9,221 nucleotides of DNA, from NCBI GenBank assembly GCA_016292335.1, contig JAECRX010000074.1, positions 1-9,221 of the forward strand, given 5' to 3'. Source of the DNA: Candidatus Sifarchaeum subterraneum (GTDB lineage Archaea > Asgardarchaeota > Sifarchaeia > Sifarchaeales > Sifarchaeaceae). A program made the position numbers and the translations under genes. Under the pieces are notes generated by a model. It searched no databases, was not told the origin of the DNA, and saw only the letters and a list, made by a program, of their open reading frames with translations. Positions 5,095-9,221 of this stretch are shown here, in pieces; within the stretch, counting starts at the first letter, position 1; each line of letters opens with the position of its first letter.

Positions 5095-6042
5095 TTAGTT
5101 AGAATAAAGTTTCTTGAGTATTTCATCAGTCGCGCTATAAGGATCTATTTCTCTTTCAACAATTTTTTCAATTAGTTTTTCAAAGTCCCCTTCCTTCATA
5201 ATTCCCAAAAGATGATTTATCAGGTGTTCGTTAACTAACTCTATAATCTCTCTTTCAATGTTTTTCTTATGGTTAATTTCTAAAAGATTAGATGATTTTA
5301 AATATTGTAAATGTCTTTCAATCGTTTCTATTAGTTCTGGCGTGCCTATGTTTTTTGTTGCTACAGTTTTAAGAACCAGTGGTTTCCATTTTTGATCCGC
5401 TTTTTCTTCATGTCCAAGATCGACCATTAATGTTAGCTCCAATGCTAACTTATCAGCTCCATCTCGATCTGCTTTGTTTACCACAAGGATATCAGCAATC
5501 TCAAGGATTCCAGCCTTCATAATTTGAATCTCATCTCCAAATCCTGGAACGGAGAGTACAAGCACAGTATGCGCAGCTTTTACAATATCCACTTCATCCT
5601 GACCTGTGCCTACTGTTTCAACGATAATAACGTCTTTGCCTAGTGCGTCTAAAATCCTTATTGCATCTTTTGTTGCTTTCGAAAGACCACCTAGAGCTCC
5701 TCTAGTAGCCAAACTACGAATAAAGACGTCCTTGTCCGTAAAATGATTCCCCATTCTAATTCGGTCGCCAAGTATTGCACCTCCAGTAAACGGGCTGCTA
5801 GGATCTACGCAAATAACACCAACTGTTTTATCTTTTTTTCTAAATTCTGTTATCATTGAGTCTACCAATGTACTTTTTCCAGACCCTGGAGATCCAGTAA
5901 CACCAATAACATGCGCTTTTCCAGTATGTGGGTAGATCAGTCTTATTGCCTCTCTGGCATCGGGCAGTTCATTTTCGATATGAGTAATTAGTCTAGCTGC
6001 TGCTCTCATATCACCGGACAGTAATCGTTTCACTAGTTCCAT
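5095..6042 (-). CDS. meaB: MeaB/ArgK-family G-protein chaperone of B12-dependent acyl-CoA mutase
   Basis: A GTPase of 315 residues, the family's normal size, that gates adenosylcobalamin loading and protects the mutase from inactivation. The helical N-terminus (LVKRLLSGDMRAAARLITHIE, residues 3-23) is typical. The P-loop is GVTGSPGSGKST (47-58, Lys56). GGAILGDRIRM (87-97) carries the Mg-binding region, ETVGTGQ (142-148) is the switch motif, and NKAD (189-192) gives guanine specificity. The C-terminal helices (about 245-315) form the dimerisation arm. ATG 6042 is the only good start, with a weak GGGG-type site before it. It is the last gene of the - strand cluster, 64 bases after the mutase small subunit; the AT-rich gap could hold its own promoter. 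Older annotation as a lysine/arginine transport ATPase is a family misnomer. Confidence 0.95.
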   Translation of the reverse strand: MELVKRLLSGDMRAAARLITHIENELPDAREAIRLIYPHTGKAHVIGVTGSPGSGKSTLVDSMITEFRKKDKTVGVICVDPSSPFTGGAILGDRIRMGNHFTDKDVFIRSLATRGALGGLSKATKDAIRILDALGKDVIIVETVGTGQDEVDIVKAAHTVLVLSVPGFGDEIQIMKAGILEIADILVVNKADRDGADKLALELTLMVDLGHEEKADQKWKPLVLKTVATKNIGTPELIETIERHLQYLKSSNLLEINHKKNIEREIIELVNEHLINHLLGIMKEGDFEKLIEKIVEREIDPYSATDEILKKLYSN

Positions 6043-6106
6043 TTAGATGCCCCATTCAATTTCTTTTTATTTTATTCGAGAATTATTTTTTAGCACGTAC
6101 CTTATG

Positions 6107-6526
6107 TTATGCTATTTTCCAGCGTTCTTTTTTAACCCGTTCAACAACATGATTTATAATAACATCTAAAAGAGTACCTGGTCCATATAGTCCAGTAATC
6201 CCCTGTCTTATTAATTCGGGCTTGTGATGTTCTGGTATGATCCCCCCTCCGCAAACAATAGTATCTTCCGCATTCCGTTCAATTAATAATTGCCTTACGC
6301 GAGGAAACAATGTCATGTGTGCACCGTTGAGGAGGCTCAAAGCGACAACATCAACATCTTCTTGTAAAGCAGTTTCTACAATTTGTTCAGGTGTTTGTAA
6401 AATTCCAGTGTAGATCACTTCCATTCCTGCATCCCTAAATGCATGACATAGCACTAGAGCTCCTCTGTCGTGGCCATCTAATCCAGGTTTAGCAACCAGT
6501 ATTCTGATTTTTCTTTCATAGCTCAA
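6107..6526 (-). CDS. B12-binding small subunit of acyl-CoA mutase (methylmalonyl-CoA or isobutyryl-CoA mutase type)
   Basis: A 139-residue flavodoxin-like B12-binding domain, the size of stand-alone mutase small subunits (about 136-140). The motif D17-G-H19-D-R-G22 supplies the cobalt ligand His19 in the base-off/His-on mode, with LSLLNGAH and GGGIIP forming the nucleotide-tail pocket further on. It binds adenosylcobalamin and docks on the TIM-barrel large subunit encoded 11 bases upstream. The start is TTG 6526: GAGGG lies 7 bases before it and overlaps the large-subunit stop codon TAG, so the two subunits are translationally coupled. The sequence does not itself tell methylmalonyl- from isobutyryl-CoA mutase; the large subunit decides that. 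Confidence 0.94.
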   Translation of the reverse strand: MSYERKIRILVAKPGLDGHDRGALVLCHAFRDAGMEVIYTGILQTPEQIVETALQEDVDVVALSLLNGAHMTLFPRVRQLLIERNAEDTIVCGGGIIPEHHKPELIRQGITGLYGPGTLLDVIINHVVERVKKERWKIA

Positions 6527-6537
6527 TTTAAATCCCT

Positions 6538-8220
6538 CTAAAAGAGCGGTTGTTCCTTATATTCACCAAAAACATCTTTCATTGCATCTATGATTTCTCC
6601 CAGAGTAGCATATACTCTGACTGCATCGAGAATCGGATACATTATGTTGTCTGAACCTGCTGCGGCTCTACGTATTTCATCCAATGCTTTTTTCACTGCT
6701 TTGTTGTCTCTTTCTTTTCTAAGTCTTTTTGTCCTCGTTATTTGATGGTTTTGCGCAATTTCGTCAACTTCCAACAATTCAGCTGGTAGTTCATCCTCTT
6801 CTATCTTGTACTTATTCACACCTACTATTATTTTCCTGCCTGACTCTATATCCCGTTGGTGTTTGTAAGCAGCCTCAGCTATTTCCCTCTGGAAGAAATT
6901 CTTCTTAATAGCGGGAATAACACCACCTAAAGCTTCTATTTTCTCAAAATATTCATAGCATTCCTTCTCCATCTGATTAGTTAATGCTTCAACGAAATAG
7001 GATCCTGCTAATGGATCTATGGTGTTTGCCACCCCTGTTTCTTCGGCAATAATTTGTTGAGTTCTCAAAGCTACTAATACTGCTTCCTCAGAGGGTAAAG
7101 CCCATGCTTCATCAAAAGAATTTGTATGAAGAGATTGGGTGCCTCCGAGTACTGCCGCTAAGGCCTCAAAAGCAGTTCTTATGATATTGTTTAAGGGTTG
7201 TTGATAAGTTAAACTTACACCAGCTGTTTGTGTATGAAATCTCATTAACAACGATCGTGGATTCTTCGCACCCCGTTTCTTCATTTCTCTTGCCCATATT
7301 CTTCTAGCAGCCCTAAATTTGGCTATTTCTTCGAAAAAATCTATTTGAGAGTCGAAGAAGAAAGATAATCTAGGGGCAAAATCATCTATATTCAAACCAG
7401 CCTCTAATCCTGCATCGATGTATGCAAGTCCGTCTGCCAATGTGAATGCAAGTTCCTGGACAGCAGTTGCTCCTGCTTCCCTGATATGGTAGCCGCTAAT
7501 ACTTACTGGGTTCCATCTGGGTAGAAATTTAGAGCAATATTCAAACATATCAGTGATAATTCTCATAGATGGTTCAGGGGGATAAATCCACGATTTCTGA
7601 GCTATATATTCCTTCAAAATATCGGTTTGATTTGTACCTGATAATTTATGTTGAGGCACACCTTGTTTTTCAGCTACAGCGATATACATGGCTAATAGGA
7701 TTATAGAAGGTGCATTAATGGTCATTGATGTGCTTATTTTGTCTAATGGAATTCCATCGAAGATAATTTCCATGTCTAGCAGTGAGTCAACTGCAACACC
7801 GCATTTACCAACTTCACCATATGCCCTTGGAGAATCAGAGTCATATCCATACAACGTTGGCATGTGAAATGCAACGCTTAGTCCGGTTTGGCCATGTTCG
7901 ATTAAATAATGGTATCTCCTATTTGTATCCTCAGGGGTGCCAAACCCACTAAATTGTCGCATCGTCCACAACCGACCACGATACATTGTAGGATAAACGC
8001 CTCTCGTGAAAGGATATTCGCCTGGAAAACCAATATCTCTTAAATAATCCAAATCGTTTATATCTTCAGGAGTATATAATCGTTTTATTTTTCGATCTGA
8101 AATCGTTATGAAGTCATCCTCAGCTTTTCTTTCAGACCATTGCTTAACGTTGTTTTTGAATTTGTTGTTCCATTCTTCTTTATATTCCGCAATTAACCCT
8201 ATTTTTTGTGGATCATACAT
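6538..8220 (-). CDS. Acyl-CoA mutase large subunit, isobutyryl-CoA mutase-like active site
   Basis: The catalytic TIM-barrel subunit of an adenosylcobalamin radical mutase, 560 residues as in two-subunit enzymes. Family landmarks are FTRGVYPTMYRGRLWTMRQF (71-90), LAGT/LSGTNQTDILKEY (193-205), PPEPSMR (214-220), SISGYHIREAG (240-250, with active-site Tyr244 and His245), RFHTQTAG (327-334) and IDPLAGSYFVE (401-411). Aligned with the Propionibacterium enzyme, Tyr89 corresponds to Phe90 and Arg207 to Gln208, with the same 118-residue spacing. Phe/Gln is the pair of isobutyryl-CoA mutase and removes the contacts to the methylmalonyl carboxylate. Ala117 argues against a 2-hydroxyisobutyryl-CoA mutase, which has Asp there. 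His119 replaces the usual Asp of AFDMPT. ATG 8220 has GAGG 8 bases upstream. Automatic pipelines would call this methylmalonyl-CoA mutase; isobutyryl-/n-butyryl-CoA interconversion is my inference. Confidence 0.93.
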   Translation of the reverse strand: MYDPQKIGLIAEYKEEWNNKFKNNVKQWSERKAEDDFITISDRKIKRLYTPEDINDLDYLRDIGFPGEYPFTRGVYPTMYRGRLWTMRQFSGFGTPEDTNRRYHYLIEHGQTGLSVAFHMPTLYGYDSDSPRAYGEVGKCGVAVDSLLDMEIIFDGIPLDKISTSMTINAPSIILLAMYIAVAEKQGVPQHKLSGTNQTDILKEYIAQKSWIYPPEPSMRIITDMFEYCSKFLPRWNPVSISGYHIREAGATAVQELAFTLADGLAYIDAGLEAGLNIDDFAPRLSFFFDSQIDFFEEIAKFRAARRIWAREMKKRGAKNPRSLLMRFHTQTAGVSLTYQQPLNNIIRTAFEALAAVLGGTQSLHTNSFDEAWALPSEEAVLVALRTQQIIAEETGVANTIDPLAGSYFVEALTNQMEKECYEYFEKIEALGGVIPAIKKNFFQREIAEAAYKHQRDIESGRKIIVGVNKYKIEEDELPAELLEVDEIAQNHQITRTKRLRKERDNKAVKKALDEIRRAAAGSDNIMYPILDAVRVYATLGEIIDAMKDVFGEYKEQPLF

Positions 8221-8259
8221 AGCTATTCCTCTGAATCTTTTTTTCTCTTAATTAATAAT

Positions 8260-8838
8260 TTAGTACTCGCAACCTTTTCTTGCCATTATCCCTTTGGAAA
8301 AAGGATGCTTGATTTCAACCTCTTCGGTAACATAATCAGCTAAATCAATGATTTCTTTTGGTGCATTACGACCCGTGAGAATTAGCTCAACTTCTTTTGG
8401 TTTATTTTCAATTAATTCAATAACTTTATCTAACTCTAATAGTTTCCAATCCAAGGCTACAAAAATTTCGTCCAAAATTATAAAATCGTATATGCCCTTT
8501 TGAAATATTTCTTTTACATACTTCAAACCCTCTTGGGCCAATTTTTTATCTATTTCCGTTGGACATTCCTTGTTAACGAATCCAGCACGGCCGAATTGAA
8601 TAATATCAATATTTGGGTATTTTTTAGATGATTCTATTTCTCCATAATGGTTTCCTTTCATGAATTGAATCATCATAACGTTGAAGCCATGACCCATTGC
8701 TCGGAATGCCAGTCCTAACGATGTGGTAGTTTTACCTTTACCACTTCCAGTGTAAACGTGGATCAGTCCATTTCTTGATTCATAATTTATATGATTGACA
8801 TTTTCTTCTTTTTTTTTCTCATTATTGTTATTCAGCAA
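8260..8838 (-). CDS. cobO: Cob(I)yrinic acid a,c-diamide adenosyltransferase (CobA/CobO/BtuR family)
   Basis: This enzyme transfers the adenosyl group of ATP to Co(I) corrinoid, giving the cofactor the mutase downstream needs. The P-loop is YTGSGKGKTTTSLGLAFRAM (29-48), followed by VMMIQFMKG (54-62), the Walker B-like FIILDEIFVALDW (119-131), LTGRNAPKEIIDLADYVTE (154-172) and the C-terminal KHPFSKGIMARKGCEY (177-192), all family hallmarks. The length of 192 is normal. The start is uncertain: TTG 8838 is the first possible codon, no ribosome site precedes it, and residues 1-22 are a low-complexity Asn/Lys/Glu lead that relatives vary in. It stands 39 bases upstream of the mutase large subunit and in the same direction, which suggests dedicated cofactor supply rather than general B12 synthesis. 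Confidence 0.93.
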   Translation of the reverse strand: MLNNNNEKKKEENVNHINYESRNGLIHVYTGSGKGKTTTSLGLAFRAMGHGFNVMMIQFMKGNHYGEIESSKKYPNIDIIQFGRAGFVNKECPTEIDKKLAQEGLKYVKEIFQKGIYDFIILDEIFVALDWKLLELDKVIELIENKPKEVELILTGRNAPKEIIDLADYVTEEVEIKHPFSKGIMARKGCEY

Positions 8839-8900
8839 GAGGATACAGCCTATAAATTTTTTACAAGGAGTAGCATTTTTGAACTCGAAACTGAGGAGAG

Positions 8901-8910
8901 TATATATTTT
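8901..8910 (-). promoter_or_regulatory. TATA box for the adenosyltransferase-mutase cluster
   Basis: On the - strand the sequence is AAAATATATA. A transcript start about 25 bases on, near 8879, gives a leader of about 40 bases to TTG 8838. It lies in the 161-base gap after the electron-transfer flavoprotein gene, so the B12 cluster may be transcribed separately from it. Confidence 0.45.
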
Positions 8911-8999
8911 AATGGCTTAGTTTTGTTTTGAGAATTAATAAGTTGCTAATTAGATTAACGTATTTTAGATAAGATCTTTCGCGTGTACAAGTTTTATTC

Positions 9000-9221
9000 T
9001 TAAGAATTTTTCGAAATTCTCTTTAATTCTCTAGTTAGCTCCAGGACGATTTCGTGAAGATCTCCTATGATTCCATAATCTGCTATTTTAAATATTTCTG
9101 CTTCGGGATCTTTGTTTATTGCAATAATAGTACCAGCGTTCTGAATTCCTATTGTGAATTGAATTGCGCCTGAAATACCGCATGCAATGAGTAGTTTCGG
9201 TTTAACAGATTTTCCAGATTG
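9000..9221 (-). CDS. etfA: Electron-transfer flavoprotein alpha subunit, C-terminal part (5' end outside window)
   Basis: The last 73 residues, ending with TAA at 9002-9000. The sequence is the FAD-binding C-terminal domain: QSGKSVKPKLLIACGISGAI with the conserved GISGAIQ, then TIIAINKDPEAEIF and IADYGIIGDLHEIV, all standard for EtfA/FixB. It accepts electrons from acyl-CoA dehydrogenases or takes part in flavin-based electron bifurcation together with EtfB; which of these cannot be told from the tail. It lies upstream of the adenosyltransferase on the same strand, 161 bases away, and supports a link between this locus and acyl-CoA oxidation. The N-terminal domain and any beta subunit lie to the right of the window. 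Confidence 0.93.
   Translation of the reverse strand, partial: QSGKSVKPKLLIACGISGAIQFTIGIQNAGTIIAINKDPEAEIFKIADYGIIGDLHEIVLELTRELKRISKNS

Noticed and set aside
5095..6042. Lysine/arginine transport ATPase (ArgK)
   Set aside because: The G-protein motifs and the mutase neighbours identify the MeaB chaperone; the transport name is historical.
1..9221. CRISPR array, tRNA, rRNA or insertion sequence
   Set aside because: I saw no regularly spaced repeats, cloverleaf-like sequence, rRNA motifs, transposase or paired terminal repeats in the window.

Overview
The window looks like the chromosome of an anaerobic archaeon. TATA-like boxes sit about 25 bases ahead of likely transcript starts. GTG and TTG start codons paired with GAGG-type Shine-Dalgarno sites are frequent. 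The protein families are those of anaerobic archaea: a Pyrococcus-type class III aminotransferase, a cysteine-pair Dps-like ferritin, a desulforedoxin domain, a UroD-like/corrinoid methyltransferase pair and two-subunit B12 mutase genes. A member of the Thermoproteota, for example Bathyarchaeia, is my best guess. The lineage is inferred, and no rRNA or tRNA gene is present to fix it.

Layout from left to right: (1) the last 38 codons of an unrecognised + strand gene (2-118). (2) A convergent class III aminotransferase on the - strand (157-1518). (3) About 480 bases without a gene, holding stem-loops and, at the right end, a TAGGC/TAGCC palindrome next to a TATA box. (4) A two-gene + strand operon of a UroD-like methyltransferase (2000-3076) and its corrinoid-binding protein (3082-3738). 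(5) About 340 bases of AT-rich regulatory sequence. (6) A + strand redox-stress operon of a 35-residue desulforedoxin-like protein (4078-4185) and a thioferritin-type Dps-like protein (4208-4702), followed by what looks like a peroxiredoxin tail (4707-4811) and a strong hairpin. (7) An unexplained, stem-rich stretch (about 4920-5094). (8) A - strand cluster to the right edge. In transcription order it is the C-terminus of an electron-transfer flavoprotein alpha subunit (9000-9221), a cobalamin adenosyltransferase (8260-8838), a mutase large subunit (6538-8220), the B12-binding small subunit (6107-6526) and the MeaB/ArgK G-protein chaperone (5095-6042).

The genes fall into two corrinoid systems. 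One moves methyl groups: the UroD-like protein would take a methyl group from a donor and load it onto the corrinoid protein. It lacks the His-x-Cys...Cys zinc site of methylcobamide:CoM methyltransferases, which fits better with a demethylating enzyme such as those acting on methoxylated compounds. The other rearranges acyl-CoA skeletons with adenosylcobalamin: the adenosyltransferase makes the cofactor, the two subunits carry out the mutase reaction and MeaB protects or loads the cofactor.

The most interesting observation concerns that mutase. By homology it would be labelled methylmalonyl-CoA mutase. The two residues that read the substrate carboxylate in that enzyme (Tyr89 and Arg207 in Propionibacterium) are Phe90 and Gln208 here, the pair known from isobutyryl-CoA mutase. 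With no epimerase in the window and an electron-transfer flavoprotein next door, the cluster may be an archaeal butyryl/isobutyryl-CoA pathway rather than a propionate pathway.
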